Shown: in pieces, positions 44,995-54,430 of the stretch
Position numbering within the stretch: position 1 is the stretch's first letter
How the letters are laid out: every line of letters starts with the position of its first letter
Assembly (NCBI RefSeq): GCF_029392875.1
Contig: NZ_CP113946.1
Span: 1,612,001 to 1,676,000, forward strand
Source of the DNA: Lactobacillus sp. ESL0677
GTDB lineage: Bacteria > Bacillota > Bacilli > Lactobacillales > Lactobacillaceae
Reading direction: 5' to 3'
DNA: 64,000 nt
Translations under genes and position numbers: made by a program
Notes under the pieces: model-generated
Databases searched by the model: none
What the model saw: the letters and a program-made list of their open reading frames with translations, nothing else
What the model was told of the DNA's origin: nothing

Positions 44995-46974
44995 CTACTT
45001 AGTTCTTACTGTAATAACATTTTGCTCTGCGCTGACCTTACCGGGTACAACTGCAGACATTTGCTTAACTTGATCCATATTGGTCACAATCGTCATCACA
45101 ACGGGATCCTTGCTAGCTTCTTTCACTGCTGCAATATCCATTTGTGCTAAGGCAGTACCGCGTTTAACTGTTTGCCCTTCCTTAACTTTAATATCAAAAG
45201 GAGTACCCTTTAAATCTACAGTATCAATACCAAAATGAAGTAAAACTTCCAAATTACCATTAGCTGACGTCATTGTAATTGCATGTTTAGTAGCCATTAC
45301 TGTAACAATTGTGCCATCAACTGGGGCCACAATCTTACCGTCTTCTGGAATTACTGCATAACCGTCACCGACCATTTTTTGTGAAAAAACATCATCGTTA
45401 ACAGCAGTTAATTCTTCAAGCTCACCACTTACAGGACTAACAAAGTTGACCGTTGCACTCTTAGATTGGCTTGGTCTAACAACTGGAGCAGCCTTAACTG
45501 GTTCAATGGGTGAACCATCCTCGTTTTTAGCAACCATCGCAGTCTTTGGAACACCAAAGAAGTAAGTAGCTATAAAACCACCAAGGTAAGCCGCAAGCAG
45601 TCCTAACATATATTTCAACCACATGTTATGTGCAATTAATGGAATCAAAGCTACGCCCGAAGTACCAATTGCGATTGCACCAACATTACCAAAGGCACCT
45701 AAAACGGCACCACCGATACCACCACCGATGCAGGCAGTAATAAATGGCCGACCTAGAGGAAGTGAAACACCGTAGATTAATGGTTCACCAACACCCAAAA
45801 TACCAACTGGCAAAGCACCCTTGATTAATTTAGTTAATTGTTTGTTCTTACGGCACTTAACCCATAGGGCAATTGCGGCACCAACTTGTCCACCGCCGGC
45901 CATTGCCAAAATTGGTAATAGCGGTGTATAACCCATTTTTTGGATCATTTGTAAGTGAATTGGTGTCAAAATCTGGTGCAAACCCAACATAACCATTGGT
46001 AAGAAGGCCAACCCTAAGATAAAGCCAGCAACTGGTCCGCCAACTGCTAATACCCAGTTAATACCACCAACTAGTGAGTTAGAAACCCAACCAGCAATTG
46101 GCATCGTAATGAAAATGGTAAACAAACCCATAATTAGCAATGTCAAAAACGGAGTAAAGATAATATCAACTGAATCAGCAATATGCCGATGGAAGTATTT
46201 TTCAACATAAGATAATAACCAAACTGATAACAGAACACCGATAATTCCACCTTGACCGGCAGCAAGCGGCTGCTTGTCAAAGATATTTGGAATTGTAACT
46301 GGCGGAACAACTCCCGGCAGCATTACGATGCCACCGATAATCCCACCAAGTCCTGGTGTTGCACCAAATTCTTTGGCGGCATTAATCCCAACAAAGACAT
46401 TCAGATAAGTGAATAATCCGCTAGAAAGCACACCTAAAACGGTAATTGCCAATGTCCAGCCGACTGGCAGCATCTTAGCCGTCAGCATGTTCTTCATAAT
46501 TCCTGATAACCCGGAAATTAACCCGGCACCGATAAATGCTGGAATTAACGGAATAAAGATAGCAGAAATATGTTGCAATGCAGCACGCCACCATGTCTTC
46601 TTCAAACTAGCCTTATGAGCTGCATGAACCTCATTGGCCTTAGCCATGACATCATTTTTATCCTGTTCATAAGAACTACCCCTAGTTGCGCCACTTTCAG
46701 GGAACGGATCATTTTCCTTAACCCCAGCTGCGTCAACCATGCTTTGCGCAACTTTAGTATTAACTCCAGGTCCTAAAACTATCTCCAACGTTTCGCTTTC
46801 AACAACGCCTAAAACGCCATCGATTTTCTTTAGCCCTTCAATATCAACCTTGCTCATTTCACGAATCGAAATTCGAATTCGCGTCATACAATGATACAAA
46901 GTCGCAACATTCCCAATACCACCGATATGAGCATAAATTTCTTTACCCATTTCAGTATATTTGTCTGAACTCAT
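44995..46974 (-). CDS. murP: PTS EIIBCA, MurNAc / MurNAc-GlcNAc type
   Basis: 659 residues from the ATG at 46974 with AGGAGG upstream. IIB at the N-terminus with phosphorylated Cys29 (LYHCMTRIRISI), IIC membrane domain (about residues 120-480), and C-terminal IIA of the glucose family (LLHFGIDTVDLKG with the active His). The neighbours murQ, an RpiR regulator and mupG point to MurNAc or the disaccharide MurNAc-GlcNAc as substrate. In E. coli MurP lacks the IIA domain; here it is fused. Symbol by context. Confidence 0.85.
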   Translation of the reverse strand: MSSDKYTEMGKEIYAHIGGIGNVATLYHCMTRIRISIREMSKVDIEGLKKIDGVLGVVESETLEIVLGPGVNTKVAQSMVDAAGVKENDPFPESGATRGSSYEQDKNDVMAKANEVHAAHKASLKKTWWRAALQHISAIFIPLIPAFIGAGLISGLSGIMKNMLTAKMLPVGWTLAITVLGVLSSGLFTYLNVFVGINAAKEFGATPGLGGIIGGIVMLPGVVPPVTIPNIFDKQPLAAGQGGIIGVLLSVWLLSYVEKYFHRHIADSVDIIFTPFLTLLIMGLFTIFITMPIAGWVSNSLVGGINWVLAVGGPVAGFILGLAFLPMVMLGLHQILTPIHLQMIQKMGYTPLLPILAMAGGGQVGAAIALWVKCRKNKQLTKLIKGALPVGILGVGEPLIYGVSLPLGRPFITACIGGGIGGAVLGAFGNVGAIAIGTSGVALIPLIAHNMWLKYMLGLLAAYLGGFIATYFFGVPKTAMVAKNEDGSPIEPVKAAPVVRPSQSKSATVNFVSPVSGELEELTAVNDDVFSQKMVGDGYAVIPEDGKIVAPVDGTIVTVMATKHAITMTSANGNLEVLLHFGIDTVDLKGTPFDIKVKEGQTVKRGTALAQMDIAAVKEASKDPVVMTIVTNMDQVKQMSAVVPGKVSAEQNVITVRTK

Positions 46975-47002
46975 TTTTTGCCTCCTAATTAAAAACAAAA
47001 TT

Positions 47003-47079
47003 AGTATAGCCTTATTTAGACCAATTTACAATTTTATTTTTAAATTGGTATATATCAGTTACTCATTGGATTATACCAA
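47003..47079 (-). promoter_or_regulatory. PTS-murQ promoter with inverted-repeat operators
   Basis: -35 TTGTAA (47026-47031), 17 bases, -10 TATACT (47003-47008) on the minus strand. Two perfect 8-bp inverted repeats lie around and upstream of the -35: ACCAATTT / AAATTGGT (47020-47027, 47042-47049) and TTGGTATA / TATACCAA (47045-47052, 47072-47079). They are likely sites for the RpiR-type regulator encoded next to them. Confidence 0.55.
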
Positions 47080-47090
47080 TAATAATAAAA

Positions 47091-47957
47091 CTACTTAACT
47101 TTGAAAATTTGTCGGTAGTTTTCTACCTCTCTACGTGAAGCTGTTATTGCCTTTAAACTGCGATCAAAATCACGACTAAAGTAAAGGTAAAACAGTACGT
47201 TAATGACATAAAATTGCCCAGTAATCGAATTAGTTGCTCCAACTCGCACATCTGGCTCAATTGGCTTACAGGTTGTTAAGGCTAAATTCGCCTTCTTAAC
47301 CAAACTGTTCTGACCAAACATCGTTAATGAAATCGTAAAAAGATGATTTTTGCGCGCATAATTGGCTAAATAAATGCACTCTGGCGTTTCACCGGAGTTA
47401 GAAATCAACCACAGAGTATCCGCCTTGGTAGCATTAGATAATTGCGGCAGTATAACGTTAATGTCCGTTTCGCAAACCACATTGTAACCAACTCGCGACC
47501 ATTTTTGATAAATATTTTCAGCAGCAAGTGACGACGCGCCAACGCCAAAGACATAAATTGTGTCTGTCTTAAGCAAGCGTTTGACCACTCCTTGACAGGT
47601 ACCCTCTTGCAATAATTCCCTGGTGTGATTCAAGTTTTCAATTTCATTTTTTACTAAGTGATTGCAAATTTTATCAAACGAGTCATTAGTTGAAATATCC
47701 AATTTTTCGTCAGTATCCTGATCTTTTTGACCAGCTAAATCAACTGAAATCATCACTTTCATTGCCGTATAAGATTCGATTTGCAAGCTCTTCACTAGCC
47801 GTGATACAGTCGCTGCACTGGTTCGTGAAGCAACCGCTAATTCATTGATACTCATTTTAACGGTTTTTTTAGGATGACCTAAAATATAGTTAGCAATTTT
47901 TTCTTCTGAAGTTGTTAAATCTCTGCGCGTAGCTTCCACACGATTTTTAAAATTCAT
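47091..47957 (-). CDS. murR: RpiR/MurR-family transcriptional regulator
   Basis: 288 residues. N-terminal helix-turn-helix (residues 1-75; MSINELAVASRTSAATVSRL) and C-terminal SIS sugar-phosphate-binding domain (VFGVGASSLAAENIY, SGETPECIYLA). In this context the ligand should be MurNAc-6-P and the target the PTS-murQ operon. Its stop lies 117 bases upstream of the PTS start, in the same direction, so it may control itself too. Symbol by context. Confidence 0.85.
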   Translation of the reverse strand: MNFKNRVEATRRDLTTSEEKIANYILGHPKKTVKMSINELAVASRTSAATVSRLVKSLQIESYTAMKVMISVDLAGQKDQDTDEKLDISTNDSFDKICNHLVKNEIENLNHTRELLQEGTCQGVVKRLLKTDTIYVFGVGASSLAAENIYQKWSRVGYNVVCETDINVILPQLSNATKADTLWLISNSGETPECIYLANYARKNHLFTISLTMFGQNSLVKKANLALTTCKPIEPDVRVGATNSITGQFYVINVLFYLYFSRDFDRSLKAITASRREVENYRQIFKVK

Positions 47958-48796
47958 TTTTGCACCCGATATTCTCTAACTTTTATTTAAATAAAATAAC
48001 TTGTAATCAAAGTATTTAAACGCCAACCATCATCTTGCGTCTTCTAACTTCTAATCACATATAGTTAATGAATGCGATTTCATTATAAAACATCAAAAAA
48101 TTAATTTCAATATCAAATGGATTTTTTGATAATTTTTTTCATTAATGCTGAAGGACAAATAATTCAATACATAACAATTTATCCCCAAGTTACAAACTTA
48201 TTTTAGCAATAATCTGTTCATAAGTCTTAACAAAAATGCAAATATATTTTTTACTTTTGCAAATCAATTAAATGATAGTTAGCGCATAAAAAATTGTTTA
48301 AGCAGGAAAACTATGTCCAACCAAACAATAATTACAAAATTTATTCTATTTGCGTGTGCATAATAAAAATATTGGTAAATTAAAAAATAAAAAATGTTAT
48401 TTTATTATTTTCATTTAAGGTAATTAAGTCTGGAGCTTTAAGTTTATTAGTGGAAAAGCATGAAGCTTTTTTACTATCTAATGTTATTTTATAAAAAAGT
48501 ATACGCTTTACACCAAGAGAGTGCTACAATCTATATTAGAGAGAAGTTAACGTACATATTAAAAACTTAATCTCTAGGCAAACTGTTTTTAGACTTTTTT
48601 CTTAAAGTGGAACCTTTAAAAACCTAACATAATAACGTATGTATAAATTACACATTAACTAACAATCTTAAATACTTTTTTATACTACTCATCCTTCCAC
48701 TCTATTCTTTGAACCAATTCTTCATTGCTGTCTAAAAATGTTTGCTGCGTAAAAAAGTGCATTACTTAATTTTAAGTAGTGCACTTTTTTATATTA
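47958..48796. other. 839-base AT-rich gap between murR and mupG
   Basis: No convincing gene. The upstream half would hold the murR promoter. Two weak items: a 16-codon ORF at 48313-48363 (plus) preceded by AGGA, and a plus-strand extended -10 TGCTACAAT (48522-48530) followed by nested stems TAGAGA / TCTCTA and AAGTT / AACTT (48537-48576). The latter could be a small structured RNA. The right edge (48752-48792) is the mupG terminator. The rest shows nothing I can name. Confidence 0.4.
48752..48792 (-). terminator. Terminator after mupG
   Basis: Long stem AAAAAAGTGCA...TACTTAA / TTAAGTA...TGCACTTTTTT on both strands. Confidence 0.8.
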
Positions 48797-49846
48797 TTAA
48801 TTAATTACTTCAAAGATAATTGTGCGATTAGCATCGATTTGTGCTAAAAGTGGTAAATCTTCCTCTATTACATGTCCGATAACATTTACGCGCTTATCCG
48901 CTGGCAAATCTACCTTAGCAACTTGCAACTCGCCTTGGTAACGCAAATAACGACTGTTATCACAAGTAATTGTACCTTGCGGGCGAGACGCAATTTCAGA
49001 TTGCGGCTCTATGCTAAACAACTGCCGCCTTCTACCCTCAACTAAGCGCACAACATCCCGCGCAACATCAGGTCGATTATGCCACGTTTGTTCTGCTAAT
49101 TGACTTGGTACCCCAGTTACATGCAAAGTAATGGCATCTTGCTTCAAATAATTGGTAAAACTAGTGATTGTCACAGGTTTAAGGCTAGGATCGCCAATAA
49201 ACACACGATCACAACCCAATTTTTGTAATTCTAACGCGGCAGCCAACGGATTTTCCCCCCGCTGCTCTTCTAAAGTAGGTAGCCCAGCACCAATTGGTCC
49301 CCGCTTAATATTATCACCAGCAACAAAGGCCATCGTCTTCAGCCCATTTTGGTGCAGCCACGCATTCTTTTCCTTGAGCCATTCCCGATCAAGTCCAGTT
49401 TCAGGCCGTGGATAATAATTGTGCCAAGCTTCAAGATAATCGAAATTAGCGCCATGCTCACGCAAAGACGCAATGTCATCACTGCTGAGAGTGCTAGCAT
49501 TTAAAGCAAGCGGCATTTCTTTTGACAATTTAGCAACAAGACTAAAGTCAATTCCATCGTCAATTCTTAAACCAGTTAAATTCAGCGCTTTAACTTGCTC
49601 AATATCCTCAATTGCCACGCCCAGTCTTGCCAAACCACTCTTTGACACATCCGCAATTACATCAAGATCAAGATTTTGACACCATTTCGTTAGCTCACTT
49701 AACCGCTGCAGTACAACCTGAGCGTCGTCTTCTGGAATATGCAATGACGTAAAAACAGTCGTAAACCCGGCATTCCGCATTGCAATTAAGTAATTATAAT
49801 CTTGGGCAGTCAAATCAAGTCCCAAGTAGATTGAAAAACCTATCAT
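48797..49846 (-). CDS. mupG: DUF871 protein, 6-phospho-N-acetylmuramidase (MupG-like)
   Basis: 349 residues. A TIM-barrel N-terminal part starts MIGFSIYLGLDLTAQDYNYL and carries FTSLHIPED and NYYPRPETGLDREWLKEKNA, the pattern of DUF871/MupG. In Staphylococcus aureus MupG cleaves MurNAc-6-P-GlcNAc to MurNAc-6-P and GlcNAc. Here it lies near PTS, murQ and murR, although 839 bases away in its own unit. Together they give a full route from wall disaccharide to GlcNAc-6-P. Confidence 0.85.
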   Translation of the reverse strand: MIGFSIYLGLDLTAQDYNYLIAMRNAGFTTVFTSLHIPEDDAQVVLQRLSELTKWCQNLDLDVIADVSKSGLARLGVAIEDIEQVKALNLTGLRIDDGIDFSLVAKLSKEMPLALNASTLSSDDIASLREHGANFDYLEAWHNYYPRPETGLDREWLKEKNAWLHQNGLKTMAFVAGDNIKRGPIGAGLPTLEEQRGENPLAAALELQKLGCDRVFIGDPSLKPVTITSFTNYLKQDAITLHVTGVPSQLAEQTWHNRPDVARDVVRLVEGRRRQLFSIEPQSEIASRPQGTITCDNSRYLRYQGELQVAKVDLPADKRVNVIGHVIEEDLPLLAQIDANRTIIFEVIN

Positions 49847-49912
49847 TTTTTCCTCTTTTTCAATAGCGATGCTTATTTAGCCAATTAATCTTACCACATT
49901 TTTCTTCTCAAC

Positions 49913-49942
49913 AAAAAAGCACCATCAAAATTATGATGGTGC
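49913..49942 (-). terminator. Terminator after the SLAP-protein gene
   Basis: Stem GCACCATCA / TGATGGTGC; U6 on the minus strand. Confidence 0.85.
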
Positions 49943-49959
49943 AAATTTATTTTGCTTCT

Positions 49960-51531
49960 TTATTTAGTAGTTGTAGCGTAATCCGCAACATTTAATGTTT
50001 GTTGGAAGCCATTGGTACCGCTAATTGTCAAAGTCGTATTGTTATTACTAAATTGAACTGCACTAGCGTCAACATTATTGGCACTTGCTGCTAATTGGAC
50101 AATTTGACTAGCTTCAGCCATTGTTAAATTGTTTAAATCAGCAACTATCACCTTTTTACCATTAAGGGCACTTTTTGCAGCCGTTAACTTAGCTAAGGCA
50201 TCCTTAACCTGACTAACAGTTGCAGTTTGTGAACTGTTAACTTGACTAGCAGCTGCTGCAGCAGTGTCATAAGCGTCACGCAAAGACTTAGCAGCTAGCT
50301 TATAAGCATCGCTGCTCTTAACTGTTGCATCTTGGTTTAAAGCAGTTTGCAAGTCACTCTTATCCGTAGCTGTAGCAACCGTAATTGCTTCTTGCGCAGA
50401 TTGTGAGGTATTAACTGGCGACAATTTGACACCACTAAGGGCACTAACATCATCATCCTTGATGAAGCCATTCTTATCACTTTGCAAAGCGTAAAATAAT
50501 TCTGCCTTATTATCAGCAGCAACCCAAATATAGCGTAATTCAGTTACACGAGCTGTATAACCCTTAGGAAAAGTATTAGTTGCTTGTGCTACACCTTGAG
50601 CGTCATAAACGTGACTATCGCGTCCCAAAGTAATTAAAGTTGAGTTAGCATCAGCAGTCGGTTGGCTGTTTGCTGGCTTTAATTGGGTGCCAGTAACTAC
50701 ACCAACGTTACTCTTCTTAATCCATTGGTCCTTACCTGGGTAATTACTATCATTAATACGATAGTAAAGTTTGCTGCCAATATATTGCAATTGATCGACA
50801 GTAACCTGTTGGCCTTTTTTAACCAACTTTTTATTAGTATTGCCTTGACCATCATAAATATAGGCGTTGCGGCTCAGCGTAATTACTGTTGCAGCAGTTT
50901 GGTTATCACCAGTTGGCTTAGCTGGCTTATTTGGCTTTTGCGCCGGTTTACTATTAACAGGCTTTAATGTAGAAGAAGTAGATGCCACGTTAGCTGACTT
51001 GATAAATTGATTACTTTGGCCGCTAATTCTGTAATAGAGCTTAGAGCCAATATAGATCAATTGGTCAACTGTAACTTTAGTATTCTTTTTAATCTTTTTC
51101 TTGTTGGTCTTGCCGCTTGCATCATAGATATATGCGTTACGCTTGAGCGTTGCGGTAACCTGTGATGTCGAAGTAGTAGTCACCTTTTTGCCATCAACGT
51201 AGCCAACGTTACCTGCCTTAACAAAGGCGCCATTGCCAATTGCATAATACAATTTACCATTGATTCTCTTTTTACCAGAATAATTAACTGATATGCCCTT
51301 GGCAATCTTAGTGTACTTAGCTTCACCCATGTACTTCTTCAAGCGCTTGCCATTCTTATCATAAACATAAGCATTATGACTAAATTGAATTGTCCCTTTC
51401 TTTGAGGCGCTCTTATTAGTCGAAGATTTCTTGGCAGCTTGCACAGTAGTTGCCTGCACACCACTAACAATTGGGCTAGCGCCAAGCAATACTGCAGCCG
51501 AAACCATCATCAACTTATGATTAAACTTCAT
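49960..51531 (-). CDS. SLAP-domain surface protein with N-terminal repeats
   Basis: 523 residues. Signal peptide with cleavage likely after VQA near residue 33. Four SLAP-like repeats follow (about 45-120, 125-190, 210-280, 295-370), each with a DxxG(N/K) turn (AYIYDASGKTNKK, AYIYDGQGNTNKK) and a conserved IGSKLYYRI. After that come about 80 residues of a helical FIVAR-like module and a short beta-rich C-terminus (LNNLTMAEASQIVQLA, then a strand-rich end). SLAP repeats bind the lactobacillus wall, so the protein is probably retained on the surface. Carrying them at the N-terminus is less common. Ligand unknown. Confidence 0.85.
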   Translation of the reverse strand: MKFNHKLMMVSAAVLLGASPIVSGVQATTVQAAKKSSTNKSASKKGTIQFSHNAYVYDKNGKRLKKYMGEAKYTKIAKGISVNYSGKKRINGKLYYAIGNGAFVKAGNVGYVDGKKVTTTSTSQVTATLKRNAYIYDASGKTNKKKIKKNTKVTVDQLIYIGSKLYYRISGQSNQFIKSANVASTSSTLKPVNSKPAQKPNKPAKPTGDNQTAATVITLSRNAYIYDGQGNTNKKLVKKGQQVTVDQLQYIGSKLYYRINDSNYPGKDQWIKKSNVGVVTGTQLKPANSQPTADANSTLITLGRDSHVYDAQGVAQATNTFPKGYTARVTELRYIWVAADNKAELFYALQSDKNGFIKDDDVSALSGVKLSPVNTSQSAQEAITVATATDKSDLQTALNQDATVKSSDAYKLAAKSLRDAYDTAAAAASQVNSSQTATVSQVKDALAKLTAAKSALNGKKVIVADLNNLTMAEASQIVQLAASANNVDASAVQFSNNNTTLTISGTNGFQQTLNVADYATTTK

Positions 51532-51645
51532 ATATTTTACCTCACATTTTACTTTACCAAATTATTTAGCTTCTATTGTAACCTAAAAAATTACTAAGTA
51601 AATCATTGTTATCTATTCTTAATACAAATTAATTTAATTATACAA

Positions 51646-51690
51646 AATGCCCTACGGACGCAAACCTAATTACCGCTCGTAAGGCATCTT
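51646..51690 (-). terminator. Terminator after glmU
   Basis: 10-bp stem ATGCCTTACG / CGTAGGGCAT (one G-U pair) between glmU and the SLAP gene, followed by U-rich sequence on the minus strand. Confidence 0.7.
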
Positions 51691-51701
51691 AAATAAAACA
51701 A

Positions 51702-53087
51702 TTATTGCCAATCTTCACTCTTTGACAAAGAAAGTTTGTGCCAATAATCTGGCTTATTAACCTGACGACCGCGAGCAATTGCCATGTCATATTTAGCAAC
51801 GTCTTTTGTAATCGTTGAGTCAGCGGCAACAAAGGCATGATCGGCCACATTAACGGGCGCAACCAAAGTGGCACCGGAGCCAATGAAAGCACGATCGCCA
51901 ACCGTTGTATGGTCTTTTTGAACACCATCATAATTTGCAAAGATGGTGCCGCAGCCAACGTTAACGTCTTTGCCTAAAGTGGCATCACCAACATAAGTTA
52001 AGTGGCCCACCTTAGAATTTTGCCCAATTTCTGCATTTTTAACTTCGACAAAATTACCAATATGAGCACCTTCACGAATAATTGCTCTGGGCCGCAAATG
52101 CGAATTAGGACCGATATCAGTGTGGTCGTCCATTTGTGCCTGTTCAAGCGTTGATGAAGTGACTGTGACGTCATTACCAATCTTAGTATCCACAATTCTG
52201 GAACCAGAAGTAATCAAACAATCGCTGCCGATAATTGTATGACCCTTAATAACAACGTTAGCTTCAATCACGGTATCATTACCGATTTTGACATCAGTAT
52301 CGATATAGGCAGTTGCTGGGTCAACAAAAGTTACGCCATTGCGCATGTGTTCTTCGTTAATTCGTTTTTGCATAATTTTGCTAGCTTGCGCTAATGCAAT
52401 TCGGTCGTTGACACCTAAACTTTCGCTAAAGTCGGGCATCTTATAAGCACCAACACGTTCGCCATTGTTGCGCAAAATTTCCAAAACATCAGTCAGATAA
52501 TATTCACCTTGAGCGTTGTGATTTGTAACTTGCTTGAGGGCACTAAAGAGCTTTTGGTTGTCAAAGCAGAACACACCAGTGTTGATTTCCTTAATCTTAA
52601 GTTCCTCAAGATTGCCGTCCTTTTGCTCAACAATCCGCAAAACATTGTCTTGGTCGTCGCGAATAATGCGGCCATAGCCATAAGGATTAGGTGCTTGCGC
52701 CGTCAGAACAGTAGCCGCATTACCCTTTTTTTGGTGGTAGTCAAACAGACTCTGAAAAGTTTGGCTGGTAAACAGTGGTGTGTCTCCAGTAATTACCAGT
52801 GTAGCACCATCTTGCCCCGCTAATTGCTCTTGCGCCGTTAAGACCGCATCCCCAGTACCTAACTGCTCTTTTTGCAAAGCAAATTCGGACTTGCCGTCCA
52901 GCACCTTTTCAACTTCCTCAGCGCCGTTACCAACAACGGTCACAATTTTATCGGGATTGATTGCTTGTGCAGCTTCAACAACGTGCTCAACCATCGCTTT
53001 ACCGCAAACTTGATGCAAAACTTTGTACAATTTAGACTTCATGCGCGTACCCTTACCAGCGGCAAGGACAACTACAAACTTTTTCAT
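51702..53087 (-). CDS. glmU: Bifunctional GlcNAc-1-P uridyltransferase / GlcN-1-P acetyltransferase
   Basis: 461 residues. The N-terminal Rossmann pyrophosphorylase has [18 protein letters not shown]. The C-terminal left-handed beta-helix shows regular hexapeptide repeats ([20 protein letters not shown]). It makes UDP-GlcNAc, the substrate for MurA in this window. Standard position after purR. Both domains complete. Confidence 0.97.
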   Translation of the reverse strand: MKKFVVVLAAGKGTRMKSKLYKVLHQVCGKAMVEHVVEAAQAINPDKIVTVVGNGAEEVEKVLDGKSEFALQKEQLGTGDAVLTAQEQLAGQDGATLVITGDTPLFTSQTFQSLFDYHQKKGNAATVLTAQAPNPYGYGRIIRDDQDNVLRIVEQKDGNLEELKIKEINTGVFCFDNQKLFSALKQVTNHNAQGEYYLTDVLEILRNNGERVGAYKMPDFSESLGVNDRIALAQASKIMQKRINEEHMRNGVTFVDPATAYIDTDVKIGNDTVIEANVVIKGHTIIGSDCLITSGSRIVDTKIGNDVTVTSSTLEQAQMDDHTDIGPNSHLRPRAIIREGAHIGNFVEVKNAEIGQNSKVGHLTYVGDATLGKDVNVGCGTIFANYDGVQKDHTTVGDRAFIGSGATLVAPVNVADHAFVAADSTITKDVAKYDMAIARGRQVNKPDYWHKLSLSKSEDWQ

Positions 53088-53144
53088 TAAATTAACCTCG
53101 TTCTATTCTTAAATTACAACTAGATTCCAGTATATCATTTAATA

Positions 53145-53975
53145 CTAAAAGCGGTTAAAATCGGTATGTACCGCAAAGTTGCCAGGCTCAGCCAGAATAA
53201 CGCGTTTAGCAGCATCAACCTTTTTAATTTTCACTAAAGAAAGGTGACCTTCAATTAATTTAACATCATCAAAGTCGGCTTCACACAAAACGCAGATTCC
53301 AGCAATGTTACTATTAAATTCTTTAACCAATTGCTGCATCCCTGTTAGTGTCCCACCGGCCATCATAAAATCGTCGACAAGCAAAACGTTAGAATTCTCG
53401 CTTAGCACTCTAGTTGGTAATTCCATTTTAGATACCCGATCAAGTGAAGAAGAAATATAGTTAACAGACATGGCAGCACCTTCTGTTACCTTGGAACGCT
53501 TGCGGGCAATAATGAAGGGAACATTTAAATAGCGAGCAACTGCCTGAGCCAAGGCAATCCCCTTGGTTTCAATCGTCATGACAACATCAATATTTGAATA
53601 GGCGTAACGAGTGGCAATCAATTTACCAATTCGTTCCAAATCTTGCGGATTACCTAAGATATCGGACAGATAAACAAACCCTCCTGCCAAAATACGATCT
53701 GGATCTTCGATCCGAGAAGCTAGGTCAGTCAAGTAGTTTTGCGCATGCTTCTTACCCCAAAAAGGAACATACCTTACCCCACCAGCAGCTCCAGCCACTG
53801 TCTCTAAAATGCCATCTTGATTAGCAGCCAAAGTGTGCTTCAAAATAGTCAAATCTTCAGAAATTGATGACTTTGCGGCACCATATTGTTTGGCGAAGAA
53901 TGGCAACGGAATTAATTCGTGTGGTCGCTCCATCAACCGCTTGGTCATATCAACTAATCTCTCTGAACGTTTCAT
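53145..53975 (-). CDS. purR: Purine operon repressor PurR (Bacillus type)
   Basis: 276 residues. N-terminal winged helix (residues 1-72, LVDMTKRLMERPHELIPLPF) and C-terminal PRPP-binding type I PRTase domain with VLLVDDFMMAGGTLTGM. In Bacillus PurR binds PurBox DNA and is released by PRPP; in lactococci it can activate. It lies downstream of veg, and candidate PurBoxes flank the veg promoter. AGAAAGGAG precedes the ATG. Confidence 0.95.
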   Translation of the reverse strand: MKRSERLVDMTKRLMERPHELIPLPFFAKQYGAAKSSISEDLTILKHTLAANQDGILETVAGAAGGVRYVPFWGKKHAQNYLTDLASRIEDPDRILAGGFVYLSDILGNPQDLERIGKLIATRYAYSNIDVVMTIETKGIALAQAVARYLNVPFIIARKRSKVTEGAAMSVNYISSSLDRVSKMELPTRVLSENSNVLLVDDFMMAGGTLTGMQQLVKEFNSNIAGICVLCEADFDDVKLIEGHLSLVKIKKVDAAKRVILAEPGNFAVHTDFNRF

Positions 53976-54032
53976 AATTTCTCCTTTCTAATGTTTGCTT
54001 TTTTGCTTTTTATTACTATACTCCAAGCCATA

Positions 54033-54069
54033 AAAAAAGGCACCAACATTTTACAAAATGTCAATGCCA
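54033..54069 (-). terminator. Terminator after veg
   Basis: A 14-bp stem with several G-U pairs (GGCATTGACATTTT / AAAATGTTGGTGCC) and U7 on the minus strand. Confidence 0.7.
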
Positions 54070-54088
54070 AAAAACTTACTTTTCTAAA

Positions 54089-54346
54089 TTATGCTTCGGC
54101 CGCATTAGCTCCATCATCAAATTTTAATGTAATATTTTTGGTTAACAAATCAGTATAACTGTATGAAACATGCTTAAAATTATTTTGATCTTGGTCTAAA
54201 TCGACAACAAAGACAGCACGAAAAGTTTCTTTCAAAATTCCCCGTCTCTTAGTTATCTTCTTCCGACCGGCTCTTGCGACTACTGTTAAAGGATCACCTA
54301 AATGTGAATCTAACTCATGTTTAATGGTAATAATTGATGTTGGCAC
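54089..54346 (-). CDS. veg: Veg protein
   Basis: 85 residues from the GTG at 54346; AAAGGAG lies 12 bases upstream. The sequence SIITIKHELDSHLGDPLTVV, ARAGRKKITKRRGILKETF and the FVVDLDQDQNNFKHVSYSY core fit the Veg family. Bacillus Veg stimulates biofilm gene expression by inhibiting SinR; lactobacilli lack SinR, so its role here is open. A strong promoter and a pair of PurBox-like arms precede it. Confidence 0.92.
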   Translation of the reverse strand: MPTSIITIKHELDSHLGDPLTVVARAGRKKITKRRGILKETFRAVFVVDLDQDQNNFKHVSYSYTDLLTKNITLKFDDGANAAEA

Positions 54347-54360
54347 TAAATAACAACTCC

Positions 54361-54424
54361 TTTGTTCGGTATTTTACCACATTGTGACAATTATTTCAAT
54401 TGCTTTTCATAATTACCGAACAAA
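54361..54424 (-). promoter_or_regulatory. veg promoter flanked by two PurBox-like arms
   Basis: On the minus strand -35 TTGAAA, 17 bases, -10 TAAAAT. On each side lies a copy of TACCGAACAAA in inverted orientation (54361-54371 and 54414-54424, perfect 11-bp repeat). The motif matches the PurBox consensus AWWWCCGAACWWT. PurR, encoded just downstream, is the natural candidate. Confidence 0.65.
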
Positions 54425-54430
54425 ATTAGA

